Position numbers and translations under genes: made by a program. Of a stretch of 64,000 bases of DNA, positions 53,477-62,097 are shown one piece after another; positions within the stretch are counted from its first letter, which is position 1, and the number at the start of each line of letters is the position of its first letter. Source of the DNA: Sphingobacterium sp. JB170 (GTDB lineage: Bacteria; Bacteroidota; Bacteroidia; Sphingobacteriales; Sphingobacteriaceae); assembly GCF_900163865.1 (NCBI RefSeq), contig NZ_FUKU01000003.1, forward strand, positions 43,194 to 107,193, given 5' to 3'. The notes below the pieces were generated by a model. The model was not told the origin of the DNA and did not search any database. It was given only the letters and a program-made list of their open reading frames with translations.

Positions 53477-55936
53477 ATGAAAATAAAGAAAATCCTGACT
53501 ACCTGCATCGCTTTAATAGGCGCAACAAGTTTCGTCTACGCGCAGCAGCCGAGTTCACTGCGTGCACCGGCAGTTCCATTGATAACCATCGATCCAAATG
53601 TTAGCGCATGGTCGCCGGCTGATAAACTGTATGATACTTCGGTGGCCCATTGGTCAGATAATAGAAACCTGCCGTTGTTGGGGGTTATAAAGATTGATAA
53701 CGAGGTTTACAGGTTTATGGGTACCGAGGAGGTTGAGCTACTGACAGCGGTCGCCAATGGAGAGGATAAAGCGTGGGACGCTACCTATACCACTCAGGAG
53801 CCTCAAGATAACTGGTTTGCCACGGATTATAAGCCGCAAGGCTGGAAACAGGGAAAGGGAGGATTCGGGACATTTGAAAATGAACCGCTCAGTAAAACCG
53901 ACTGGCAAACCGATCAAATATGGGTGCGTCGAGAAATAACACTTTCGGCAGATCTTGCAGGGAAAGACGTATACCTGGATTACGGACATGATGATGATGC
54001 AATTTTCTATATCAACGGCATTCAGGTAGTATCGACAGGTAACTCCACAGGGAAGAATAAACGCGTTAAGCTAAGCGAGGAAGTTGTAAATTCGTTAAGA
54101 AAAGGGAAAAATATCCTCGCAGCGTATTGCCATAATGGCGGCGGTAATGCTTATTTAGATATGGGCATTCTCGTCGAACGGAATAATCAACGATATTTTC
54201 AAAAACAAGCAGAGCAGCTATCGGTTGACGTACAACCAATGCAAACCAAATATGTCTTTGCCTGTGGTGATGTACAATTAAAAGTAAGCTTCACAGCGCC
54301 ACTTTTTCTAAATAATTTGGATTTATTGGCTCGGCCAATCAATTATTTAAGTTACGAGGTGAGTTCACCGAAGGCAGTTTCAGTAGAGCTGTATTTCGAG
54401 GCTGCCCCGCATTGGGGATTAAATTTACCAACACAAGCATCCACGAGCGAGAGTTACACAAACGGAGATGTGGTCTATTTGAAAACAGGAAGCGAGTCTC
54501 AGAATATACTTGGTCGCAAAGGTGATCATGTACGAAACGACTGGGGTTATTTTTACATGGCGGGAGAGAAAGATGTTACCACTGCGTTTGTAGGTAGTCC
54601 GACGACACTCCGCGCGGCCTTTGTAACCGGAACGAAAAGTGCTGAAGATGGAAATCAACTGGCACTTGTCCAGAAAGGAAAAGTGAACGGCACGCTAAAT
54701 GGTAAAATAGCTATCGGTTACGATGATATTTACGCAATCCAATATTTTCAAGAGAATTTACGCCCATACTGGAACCGCGATGGGAAGCAGAAGATCGAAG
54801 GACAGTTTGAAAAGGCGTTTGCTGAATTCGATGATATCGAAAAAAAGGTCGAGCAATTCGATAACGATTTCATGACACAATATAGTGCATTCGGTGTCGA
54901 ATATGCGGAGCTTTGTGCGCTGGCATATCGCCAAGCTATTGCAGCGCATAAACTTGTCGAATCGCCTAAAGGCGAATTGCTTTTACTCTCAAAAGAAAAC
55001 GATAGCAACGGTTCGATCGGGACAGTTGATATAACCTATCCATCCTCGCCATTGTTTTTGTACTATAACCCGGAGCTCGCCAAAGCGTTGATGAACTTTA
55101 TTTTCGAGTACTCCGAATCCGGGAAATGGGCCAAACCTTTTGCGGCACACGATGTGGGTACATACCCTGTTGCCAATGGGCAGACTTATGGGGGAGATAT
55201 GCCGGTCGAGGAAAGTGGTAATATGTTAATTCTAGCATATGCGCTTGCGCGTGCCGAGGATACCCCCAAATACGCAGCGAGTCACTGGGACGTTCTGACG
55301 ACCTGGGCAGATTATTTGGTGGAAAATGGGCTGGATCCTGAAAATCAGCTGTGTACGGATGATTTTGCTGGACATTTTGCGCATAATGCTAACCTTTCAG
55401 TGAAAGCAATTTTAGGAATAGCTTCGTATGGCTACCTGGCGAAGATGCAGGGTAAAGATCAAATAGCTGAACGTTATTTAAAAATAGCCAAGGAAATGGG
55501 CACACAATGGGAGACGATGGCCAATGACGGCGACCATTACCGTTTGACTTTTGACAAACCAGGTACATGGAGTCAAAAATATAATCTTATCTGGGACAAG
55601 ATTCTTGATATGAACATCTTTGATGAACAGATCCGGGAGAAGGAGGTCGCTTACTATTTAACCCAGCAAAATCAATATGGCTTACCCCTTGATAATAGGG
55701 AAACGTACACCAAGTCTGACTGGATACTCTGGTCGGCAACGCTAGCAGACGATTTAGAAACGTTTAATAAGTTCGTAAAACCCGTCCATGCCTTCATGAA
55801 TGAAACAGTCGATAGAGTTCCGATGTCCGATTGGATTTATACCGACAAGCCGCAACGTCGCGGGTTTAAAGCTCGCGCTGTTGTTGGGGGATATTTCATG
55901 AAAATGCTAGAAAAGAAATATAGCGAGAAGAAATAA
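53477..55936 (+). CDS. Exported DUF4965/DUF1793 glutaminase-A-like protein
   Basis: An 819-residue protein with signal peptide (ATSFVYAQQ). Order: DUF4964-like start (PAVPLITIDPNVSAWSPADKLYD), an inserted jelly-roll domain (about 85-245, DNWFATDYKPQGWKQGKGGFGT, DVYLDYGHDDDAIFYING) as in beta-galactosidase N-domains, DUF5127 (about 250-430) and a C-terminal six-hairpin domain (DUF4965/DUF1793; AYRQAIAAHKL, YNPELAKALMNFIFEYSESGKWAKPFAAHDVGTYP, MPVEESGNMLILAYALAR). Related fungal proteins are named glutaminase A, but in Bacteroidota a carbohydrate-linked role is likely and unproven. The ATG at 53477 begins the signal peptide; a TTG start at 53468 is less likely. Confidence 0.8.
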   Translation: MKIKKILTTCIALIGATSFVYAQQPSSLRAPAVPLITIDPNVSAWSPADKLYDTSVAHWSDNRNLPLLGVIKIDNEVYRFMGTEEVELLTAVANGEDKAWDATYTTQEPQDNWFATDYKPQGWKQGKGGFGTFENEPLSKTDWQTDQIWVRREITLSADLAGKDVYLDYGHDDDAIFYINGIQVVSTGNSTGKNKRVKLSEEVVNSLRKGKNILAAYCHNGGGNAYLDMGILVERNNQRYFQKQAEQLSVDVQPMQTKYVFACGDVQLKVSFTAPLFLNNLDLLARPINYLSYEVSSPKAVSVELYFEAAPHWGLNLPTQASTSESYTNGDVVYLKTGSESQNILGRKGDHVRNDWGYFYMAGEKDVTTAFVGSPTTLRAAFVTGTKSAEDGNQLALVQKGKVNGTLNGKIAIGYDDIYAIQYFQENLRPYWNRDGKQKIEGQFEKAFAEFDDIEKKVEQFDNDFMTQYSAFGVEYAELCALAYRQAIAAHKLVESPKGELLLLSKENDSNGSIGTVDITYPSSPLFLYYNPELAKALMNFIFEYSESGKWAKPFAAHDVGTYPVANGQTYGGDMPVEESGNMLILAYALARAEDTPKYAASHWDVLTTWADYLVENGLDPENQLCTDDFAGHFAHNANLSVKAILGIASYGYLAKMQGKDQIAERYLKIAKEMGTQWETMANDGDHYRLTFDKPGTWSQKYNLIWDKILDMNIFDEQIREKEVAYYLTQQNQYGLPLDNRETYTKSDWILWSATLADDLETFNKFVKPVHAFMNETVDRVPMSDWIYTDKPQRRGFKARAVVGGYFMKMLEKKYSEKK

Positions 55937-55941
55937 AATTA

Positions 55942-55972
55942 GAAGGGGGGCCGGTTAACTGGCTCCCCCTTC
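55942..55972. terminator. Bidirectional terminator, DUF4965 gene / GAPDH
   Basis: A GC-rich stem (GAAGGGGGGCC at 55942-55952 with GGCTCCCCCTTC at 55961-55972, one bulged T) with a short loop lies between the convergent genes. On the minus strand it is followed by TAATTTTATTT. Confidence 0.75.
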
Positions 55973-56014
55973 AGTATAAAGTCATTTCTGACTTTTGGAT
56001 GGAAAATTGGCACG

Positions 56015-57451
56015 TTAATAATAGGTGTATCGCTTCACGCCAGCCATATGCTTAGCGAGTCGCATAACCTGATGGGTATATCCGTATTCATTGTCATACC
56101 AGATGTATAGGATAATATTTTCTCCGCTGTTGGAAACGATCGTTGCCGGAGCATCAATTACAGCCGCTGCACTTGTACCAAGTATATCCGAGGAGACAAG
56201 CTCTGCGTTGGTTTCGAATTTTATTTGTTCTACTAGTGGTCCTTGTAGTGCAGCGCTTTTTAGAATTGCTAATAGACGCTCTTTAGTACAAGGAGTTTTT
56301 AATTCCAATTGAAGTATAGCGAGCGAACCGTTTGGCACCGGAACACGGATTGCATTCGAACTTAATTTCCCATAGAGCGAGGGGATGATTTTAGCAACTG
56401 CCGTGCCGGCTCCTGTTTCAGTAATGACCATGTTTAATGCAGCCGCACGTCCACGCCGATGCTTTTTGTGCATATTGTCAACTAAATTTTGATCATTAGT
56501 GTAAGCGTGTACCGTTTCGATATGACCTTTTGCAATCCCTAAAGTATTTTCTAAAATTGCTAATATTGGTGATATAGCGTTTGTGGTACAGGATGCTGCC
56601 GAACATATTGTGGTTTCTAGGGGCACGACCTCAGGATCGTTTACGCCATGCACAATGTTGGGAATATCTTTACCTGGTGCGGTCAACAGTACCTGCCGGA
56701 CACCTTTTGCATCTAGGTGTCTGGATAATTCTTTTTTGTCTCGGAAGACTCCCGTGTTGTCAATAATTAGGGCATCCTGTATTCCATATATGCTATAATC
56801 GGTGTCTTCTGGATTTTTTGCGGAAATAATGTACACTCTATTCCCATTTATAATGAGAGAATTATTTGATGCGTCGACTTCAACAATGCCCTGAAAATCA
56901 CCATGTATCGAGTCCTGAAGTAATAAGTTTGCACGTTTCTCCAAGTTACCTTCGTTAATCGCATCGCGCGTAACAATAGCGCGGAGTCTTAATTGCGCCC
57001 CACCCACAGCCTGGCTAATAATTTCTCTGGCCAGTAAGCGTCCAATACGTCCAAAGCCGTAAAGTACGACATCCTTGGGTTCAAAAATCGGATGATGTAT
57101 TACCGATGCTAGTCGTTTGCGCGCGAAGGTAAGTAGGGGTTCGTCGGCTTGCTTATTTCGGGCCTGTAGCGCGAGCGTCCCAATGTCGATCCGAGATGGG
57201 GGTAATATCATTTCGTCAATACGGCGGGCAATTTCCAGGGTTTCTTCAATCAAGATTTCGCCTGAGGTCAATGCGCTTGTTTCTTGGTGTAAGCGAAGAA
57301 TAAGACTGCCTCGCCGGTCGACTAATTGGTTACGGAAAAGAACCAGCTCGATGCTGTGGTTAATCCATAACTTGCTGACAATTTCAATGAGATCGGCAGC
57401 GGCCAATTGTTTGGATTTGTAACTTTTGACCTCTTGTTCAAAAGTAGCCAT
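56015..57451 (-). CDS. Glyceraldehyde-3-phosphate dehydrogenase with N-terminal extension
   Basis: A 478-residue GAPDH. The Rossmann domain begins only at about residue 127 (VVLYGFGRIGRLLAREI), after a mostly helical N-terminal extension of about 125 residues not found in the usual 330-residue enzyme. The catalytic SAASCTTNAISPI, the phosphate-binding RVPVPNGSLAIL and the C-terminal WYDNEYGYTHQVMRL are intact. Long forms of this kind are known in Bacteroidota and some other Gram-negatives and may serve gluconeogenesis or NADP use; cofactor cannot be told. Start chosen at 57451 (MATFEQEVK), nine bases into the longest frame. Likely own promoter upstream. Confidence 0.9.
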   Translation of the reverse strand: MATFEQEVKSYKSKQLAAADLIEIVSKLWINHSIELVLFRNQLVDRRGSLILRLHQETSALTSGEILIEETLEIARRIDEMILPPSRIDIGTLALQARNKQADEPLLTFARKRLASVIHHPIFEPKDVVLYGFGRIGRLLAREIISQAVGGAQLRLRAIVTRDAINEGNLEKRANLLLQDSIHGDFQGIVEVDASNNSLIINGNRVYIISAKNPEDTDYSIYGIQDALIIDNTGVFRDKKELSRHLDAKGVRQVLLTAPGKDIPNIVHGVNDPEVVPLETTICSAASCTTNAISPILAILENTLGIAKGHIETVHAYTNDQNLVDNMHKKHRRGRAAALNMVITETGAGTAVAKIIPSLYGKLSSNAIRVPVPNGSLAILQLELKTPCTKERLLAILKSAALQGPLVEQIKFETNAELVSSDILGTSAAAVIDAPATIVSNSGENIILYIWYDNEYGYTHQVMRLAKHMAGVKRYTYY

Positions 57452-57484
57452 TTGTTCCATAATGATTTATAAATGATTATGGAG

Positions 57485-57492
57485 CAAACATA
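57485..57492 (-). promoter_or_regulatory. -7 box of the GAPDH gene
   Basis: TATGTTTG (57492-57485, minus) matches TAnnTTTG, 33 bases before the start codon at 57451, giving a leader of about 30 bases. A weak -33 (CTG/TGC) lies at the right distance. Confidence 0.5.
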
Positions 57493-57641
57493 TGAATTTA
57501 TCGATTATTAAGCAGTGTTTTTTATAAATTTAATAAAATAATAGTGCTTAAACGTTTTAATTTTACGATTATTAAAAAATATATGCTTTTTTATCACTTA
57601 AAGTGTAATTTTTAAGAATTTAACGTGAGCGAAATTTAGTA

Positions 57642-58778
57642 CTAGCTGTCCGGATTGAGTAAGAATAGTTCCGAGGCAATATGATCAGCGATAAGTTTGC
57701 CTTCTGGAGTAAGACAAATGTGATTGTCGGATGTAATTTTCAATTGACCTTTTTCAGCGAAACCTTGTACAGCATTATTAATATAATCTACTGTACCATT
57801 ACCAAACCTTTCTGTAAGATAGGGGATACTTATTCCCCACATTGTTCGTAAGGATGTCATTACGTATTCGTTGAACTGATCCTCTAATGTTAAAATTTCC
57901 GTTTCGGAAATAATTTCTCCTGTATTTAATTTTTGAATATATGATGCATTGTTGGCGATATTCCAACTCCGTGAACTGCCGTTGAATGAATGAGCGGAAG
58001 GACCAATTCCGAGATAATGATTCCCTCGCCAATAACTCGTGTTGTGTTTGGCATAATGTTCTTGTTTGGCAAAATTGGAGATTTCATAATGTTCAAATCC
58101 ATTTGAAGTTAATGTTTCGATGAGCAGATTCATTTGACGGGCGGATTGCGCTTCAGCCATAGGTGCGGTTTTTCCCTGGGTTATTAAATGTGCAAGCGCC
58201 GTTTTTTGTTCCACGGTCATCGAATAAGATGAAATGTGTGGAATGTTGTAGTCGAGAAGCTTCTGCATGTTTGCTACCCATTTTTCGTCCGTTAATAACG
58301 GGTAACCGTAGATAAGATCCGCTGTGATATTTTCGAAACCCGCATCTTGAACTCTTTTAATTGCCGAATCGGCTTCTACAGCATTATGCGCCCGGTTCAT
58401 CCACCGTAAATCCTCTTCAAAGAACGATTGGATGCCAATACTAAATCTGTTTACTGCAGTTTGGCGAAGTCCTTTTACTTTTGGCGGGTTTAAGTCATCA
58501 GGATTCGCCTCGATCGTAATTTCTGCATCGTTGGCTATCTCGAAGTGCTTTGAAACGTGACCGATCAGTTTATCAATCTCCGTAGGGCTTAGGACCGAAG
58601 GCGTACCCCCGCCGAAGTAAATTGATTGTATTTTTTTATCCGTTAGGTAATCCGCACGCATGTCAATTTCCTTTTGCATCGTATGAAGCATTTCTTCCTT
58701 ATATTTTAACGAAGTGCTAAAATGGAAGTCGCAATAATGACACGCTTGTTTGCAGAAAGGTATATGAATATAAATCAT
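57642..58778 (-). CDS. hemW: Radical SAM heme chaperone HemW
   Basis: A 378-residue radical SAM protein, once annotated as oxygen-independent coproporphyrinogen oxidase. It begins MIYIHIPFCKQACHYCDF, giving the CxxxCxxC cluster motif; the next segments YFGGGTPSVLSP, ITIEANPDDLNP and RFSIGIQSF and the C-terminal HemN domain (HNTSYWRGNHYLGIGPSAHSFNG) are as in HemW. Genuine HemN has a fourth Cys (CxxxCxxCxC), which is absent here, supporting the heme-chaperone role. It is followed by the GAPDH gene in the same direction after 181 bases. Confidence 0.92.
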   Translation of the reverse strand: MIYIHIPFCKQACHYCDFHFSTSLKYKEEMLHTMQKEIDMRADYLTDKKIQSIYFGGGTPSVLSPTEIDKLIGHVSKHFEIANDAEITIEANPDDLNPPKVKGLRQTAVNRFSIGIQSFFEEDLRWMNRAHNAVEADSAIKRVQDAGFENITADLIYGYPLLTDEKWVANMQKLLDYNIPHISSYSMTVEQKTALAHLITQGKTAPMAEAQSARQMNLLIETLTSNGFEHYEISNFAKQEHYAKHNTSYWRGNHYLGIGPSAHSFNGSSRSWNIANNASYIQKLNTGEIISETEILTLEDQFNEYVMTSLRTMWGISIPYLTERFGNGTVDYINNAVQGFAEKGQLKITSDNHICLTPEGKLIADHIASELFLLNPDS

Positions 58779-58788
58779 CTTATTGGTG

Positions 58789-58796
58789 CAAAGATA
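58789..58796 (-). promoter_or_regulatory. -7 box of hemW
   Basis: TATCTTTG (58796-58789, minus) lies ten bases before the ATG at 58778; the predicted leader is about 7 bases. No -33 TTG was found. Confidence 0.5.
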
Positions 58797-59205
58797 GGCT
58801 AAAATAGGAAGAACATTTCTGGATTTCGTCTTCTAACCTAAATAAAGAGTATATCTTTTGCATGAGCTATGCGGAAAAAGAAGTGAATGTGTTATTGTTT
58901 TTTTGAATGTCAGTCGGCTGACAGTGGCCGAAATTGTTTTTTGTTTCCCATTTGTTACTTTATGAGTGTATTTGTTTGATAATCAGTGTAAGTTTCAATA
59001 CCGAACAGATGCAAAGATAGGATAAAAAGGGTTGAAAGTTTAGATCTTCGCATTTATCGCAAAGGGAAAGCGCGTACTTTTCCGGACTTCTAAATAATTT
59101 TTTACCTGAATTTGTAACTCACTTTATCTCTGTTTTCTATTTAATTCTGAAGACGATCAACCAAAACATACGACCTCGTATAAGCACTTTAGAAGTGAAA
59201 TATCA
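58797..59205. other. Intergenic region between hemW and the AraC/SDR/AKR island
   Basis: About 410 bases without a gene. A second minus-strand TATCTTTG at 59019-59012 has no gene close downstream, and a small hairpin TGTCAG/CTGACA lies at 58908-58923. This stretch probably contains the left edge of the transferred island; no attachment site or direct repeat was seen. Confidence 0.4.
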
Positions 59206-59245
59206 ATAAAACCTGTATTAAACTATTACTATGGCTTAATACAGG
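59206..59245 (-). terminator. Terminator of the AraC/SDR/AKR island
   Basis: On the minus strand CCTGTATTAA (59245-59236) pairs exactly with TTAATACAGG (59221-59212) and is followed by TTTTATT. It lies 33 bases past the stop of the AraC gene. Confidence 0.8.
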
Positions 59246-59278
59246 AGAGACGATTTAATAATAAAGTATATCCTTTAG

Positions 59279-60193
59279 TTAAATAAAAGAGTTCCTAAAT
59301 GCAACAGGTGATAAATTGGTTTTATTTTTAAATAATTTAGAGAAACTTTGACTGTGTTCAAACCCCAATTGGAAGGCGATTTCCGAAACCGATAATTCAG
59401 TAGTTGAGAGTTTTTCTTTTGCTTTTTCTATGAGTTTCTCGTGAATATGCTGCTGTGTGGTCAGCCCTGTCACTGATTTTAATAAACTTCCGAGATAATT
59501 GGTTGAAATATTGAGTTGTTTTGCAATATAATTGGCGGTTGGTAAACCTTTATCAATTACATCATCCTTGAGAAAGTCCTCAAGGATAATTTCCAATTTT
59601 TCTAAAATCTGATGATTGGTCTTTTTTCTTGTAATAAATTGTCGCTGATAAAATCTTTCGCAATAATTTAAAATAACCTCAATCTGAGAGATAATAATAT
59701 TTTGGGTAAACTGATCAATTCCAGATTGATATTCTTTTTCGATCGCTTTGAAAAGTCCGATTATAGTTTCTTCTTCTTTTTCGGAAAGAAATAACGCTTC
59801 ATTCACATCATAACCAAAGAATTTATAGCTATTAATTGTTGTTGCCAAAGATGTATTCCATATAAAATCGGGATGGAAAGCAAAAAGATAGCCCGAAGGT
59901 TTTTTTTCAGACTTACTAATGTGCAATCTTACAACTTGTCGGGGTCCAATAAAAGACATTAATCCTTCATCAAAATCATATTGACTTTGACCGTAATGAA
60001 ACTTACCCTGAATATCTCTTTTGAAACCCATAAAATACAAATCCTGAACCCAGCTGATTTCAGATTCCTCGATTTGATATTCCACTAAACTATAATCTAC
60101 CAGACTAATGAGTGGATGCTGAGGCTTTGGCAATCCTGAAATCTTATGAAATTCCGAAATGGTATCAATGGTATATAATTTTCTGTTATTCAT
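59279..60193 (-). CDS. AraC-family transcriptional regulator (island copy 1)
   Basis: A 304-residue regulator. The N-terminal sensor domain (IDTISEFHKISGLPKPQHPLISLVDYS, SFIGPRQVVRLHISKSEKKPSGYLFAFHPDF) is of the Bacteroidota type found beside oxidoreductase genes; the C-terminal AraC domain (ANYIAKQLNISTNYLGSLLKSVTGLTTQQHIHEKLIEKAKEKLSTTELSVSEIAFQLGFEHSQSFSKLFKNKTNLSPVAFR) is intact. Start set at 60193 (MNNRKLYTID). It is clearly paralogous to the regulator at 61184-62080 and to the decayed copy at 63222-63562. It follows the SDR gene after 47 bases and is probably co-transcribed with it. Confidence 0.9.
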   Translation of the reverse strand: MNNRKLYTIDTISEFHKISGLPKPQHPLISLVDYSLVEYQIEESEISWVQDLYFMGFKRDIQGKFHYGQSQYDFDEGLMSFIGPRQVVRLHISKSEKKPSGYLFAFHPDFIWNTSLATTINSYKFFGYDVNEALFLSEKEEETIIGLFKAIEKEYQSGIDQFTQNIIISQIEVILNYCERFYQRQFITRKKTNHQILEKLEIILEDFLKDDVIDKGLPTANYIAKQLNISTNYLGSLLKSVTGLTTQQHIHEKLIEKAKEKLSTTELSVSEIAFQLGFEHSQSFSKLFKNKTNLSPVAFRNSFI

Positions 60194-60240
60194 AATCGAA
60201 AAAAATAAGGGCAACAGCAAGAACTATTGCCCTTACAAAT

Positions 60241-61080
60241 TTAGTAATCCGTAGATGTACTAAGCTTTTTAAATTCAGAAATTTCGTTTTGAAGTGCATT
60301 TAGTTTGTCTCCAGCGATGCTGAATGCATCAGAGCCTAGAACCAAATGAATCGGCGGATTTTTCATTGAAACCAATTCTATCAGTGCAAAAGCTGCTTTT
60401 TCAGGGTCGCCGGGTTGATTGCCGTTGATGTCTTTTTCGTGTGCCGTTTGAAGTTTTCTTGCAGTAGTGTATTCTTCAATTTCAGTTTTTGGCGTTCTGA
60501 GTGAACCGCCAGTCAAGAAATCAGTTCTGAAATATCCCGGATAAACAACGGTTGCATTCACTCCTAATTCGTTTACTTCTGCAGCCAAAGCTTCTGTGAA
60601 GCCTACAACTGCAAACTTGGTAGCACAATAGATTCCCCAACCTGCAAATTCTCCAGTCAAGCCACCAATTGAAGCAATGTTGATAATGAAACCGCTTTTT
60701 TGTCTTCGAAGGTAAGGCATTGTTTTTCTGATGATATTCAAAGAACCGAAAACATTGATGTCAAAATTCTGCCGGCTTTCCAAATCCGTAATTTCTTCTA
60801 AGGTTCCCAATTGTCCATAACCGGCGTTGTTCACCACAACATCTAATTTCCCAAATTTCTCAACCGTTTTTGTAACCGCCGCTTCAACAGAATTTTCATT
60901 GACTAAATCAACTTCCAAAGGAAGAAACGTCTCATTTTCTTCACTTACTTCTTCCTGAAGTTCAGCAATATTTCTGGAAGTTGCTGTCACAAAATGACCT
61001 TCTGCCATTAATCTTTTTACTAAAGTTAAACCTAAACCTTTTGAAGCACCTGTCACGAACCATACTTTTTTTGTGTCCAT
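60241..61080 (-). CDS. Short-chain dehydrogenase/reductase
   Basis: A 279-residue classical SDR. The NAD(P) motif is VTGASKGLGLTLVKRL, with NNAGYGQLG, the catalytic Ser in INIASIGGLTG and the Tyr-x3-Lys in YCATKFAVVGFTEAL. An Arg after the first strand (TATSRNIAEL) suggests NADPH use. The substrate is unknown; such enzymes beside AraC regulators often act on reactive aldehydes or ketones. Neighbours are the two AraC genes and the aldo/keto reductase. Confidence 0.9.
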   Translation of the reverse strand: MDTKKVWFVTGASKGLGLTLVKRLMAEGHFVTATSRNIAELQEEVSEENETFLPLEVDLVNENSVEAAVTKTVEKFGKLDVVVNNAGYGQLGTLEEITDLESRQNFDINVFGSLNIIRKTMPYLRRQKSGFIINIASIGGLTGEFAGWGIYCATKFAVVGFTEALAAEVNELGVNATVVYPGYFRTDFLTGGSLRTPKTEIEEYTTARKLQTAHEKDINGNQPGDPEKAAFALIELVSMKNPPIHLVLGSDAFSIAGDKLNALQNEISEFKKLSTSTDY

Positions 61081-61183
61081 TTTTTGATTGTTTTATTTGA
61101 TTAATAATTACAATGCAAAATTGGTAAGAATGAAAAATTAGTATGTATCTAGATCACTGCTTGTTGTAGCTGAAACAAATATT

Positions 61184-62080
61184 TTAATTATAAGACCACC
61201 TAAATTCTAAAGGCGACATATGGGTTTTCTTTTTAAAAAGCGTACTGAAGGACTGGGAATGTTCAAATCCCAGTTCATAAGCAATCTCACGCACAGAAAG
61301 TTTTGTCGTAGAAAGTTTCTCTTTTGCCTTGCTGATGAGTTTTTCGTGGATATGTTGCTGTGTGTTTTGTCCCGTGTGAACCCTTAAAAGATCACTTAAA
61401 TAATTCGGGGAAAGATTCATCGCTTCGGCAACCTGATGTACAGTTAAAAGTCCTTTTTCTGATGAGTTTTTATCAAAATAGTCATTCAGGAATTTTTCAA
61501 ATTTGATTAATAACTGATGGTTGTTGTTTGTTCTCGTGATAAATTGCCGCTCATAGAACCGATGCGAATAATTTAGCAGAAGATCAATTTGAGAAAGGAT
61601 AATTTCCTGCGTATGACGATCGATGTGCTGGCACTCTTTATCGATTTTATCAAGGATTTCAATCAAATCATTCTCTTCCTCTTCGCTTAAGTGTAAGGCT
61701 TCATTCGTGGCATAAGAAAAAAATCCGTATCTGGTAATCGCCGCCGCCAACGGATGTTTCAATAGAAAATCTTCGTGAAAAATCAACAGATAACCCGCCG
61801 AATCACAATCCATTGTCTCAACATCTAAGTATTGAACTTGATTGGGCGCCGTAAAACTGAGCACACCTTTGTCATAATCATAATGCTGCTGGCCGTAACG
61901 GATCTTTCCAGTAGCTTCTCTCTTCAAAGCCACACAATAGAATCTATTCATAAAACCTTTCCATACCTCATCCTTAATGAAAATACTTGCCGAAAGATTG
62001 ATTACGCTTACCAAAGGATGTTTTGGCTCTGGTAAGGAAAGTAACTTGTGGAATGCGGAGATGGACGGAATTGTATTCAT
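61184..62080 (-). CDS. AraC-family transcriptional regulator (island copy 2)
   Basis: A 298-residue paralogue of the regulator at 59279: IPSISAFHKLLSLPEPKHPLVSVINLS, SFTAPNQVQYLDVETMDCDSAGYLLIFHEDF, and an intact C-terminal AraC domain with HQVAEAMNLSPNYLSDLLRVHTGQNTQQHIHEKLISKAKEKLSTTKLSVREIAYELGFEHSQSFSTLFKKKTHMSPLEFR. It lies 17 bases from the AKR stop and 103 bases from the SDR start. A -7 box ends five bases before its ATG. Probably controls the SDR and/or AKR genes. Confidence 0.9.
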   Translation of the reverse strand: MNTIPSISAFHKLLSLPEPKHPLVSVINLSASIFIKDEVWKGFMNRFYCVALKREATGKIRYGQQHYDYDKGVLSFTAPNQVQYLDVETMDCDSAGYLLIFHEDFLLKHPLAAAITRYGFFSYATNEALHLSEEEENDLIEILDKIDKECQHIDRHTQEIILSQIDLLLNYSHRFYERQFITRTNNNHQLLIKFEKFLNDYFDKNSSEKGLLTVHQVAEAMNLSPNYLSDLLRVHTGQNTQQHIHEKLISKAKEKLSTTKLSVREIAYELGFEHSQSFSTLFKKKTHMSPLEFRWSYN

Positions 62081-62085
62081 TTATG

Positions 62086-62093
62086 CAAATTTA
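62086..62093 (-). promoter_or_regulatory. -7 box of AraC copy 2, abutting the start codon
   Basis: TAAATTTG (62093-62086, minus) matches TAnnTTTG and leaves five bases to the ATG (62080). The predicted transcript starts within two bases of the start codon. It sits in the 17-base gap behind the AKR gene. Confidence 0.5.
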
Positions 62094-62097
62094 AAAC

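Noticed and set aside
59012..59019. Minus-strand TATCTTTG in the hemW upstream region
   Set aside because: It is over 230 bases from hemW, which has a closer box at 58789-58796, and has no -33 partner; kept only as a note.
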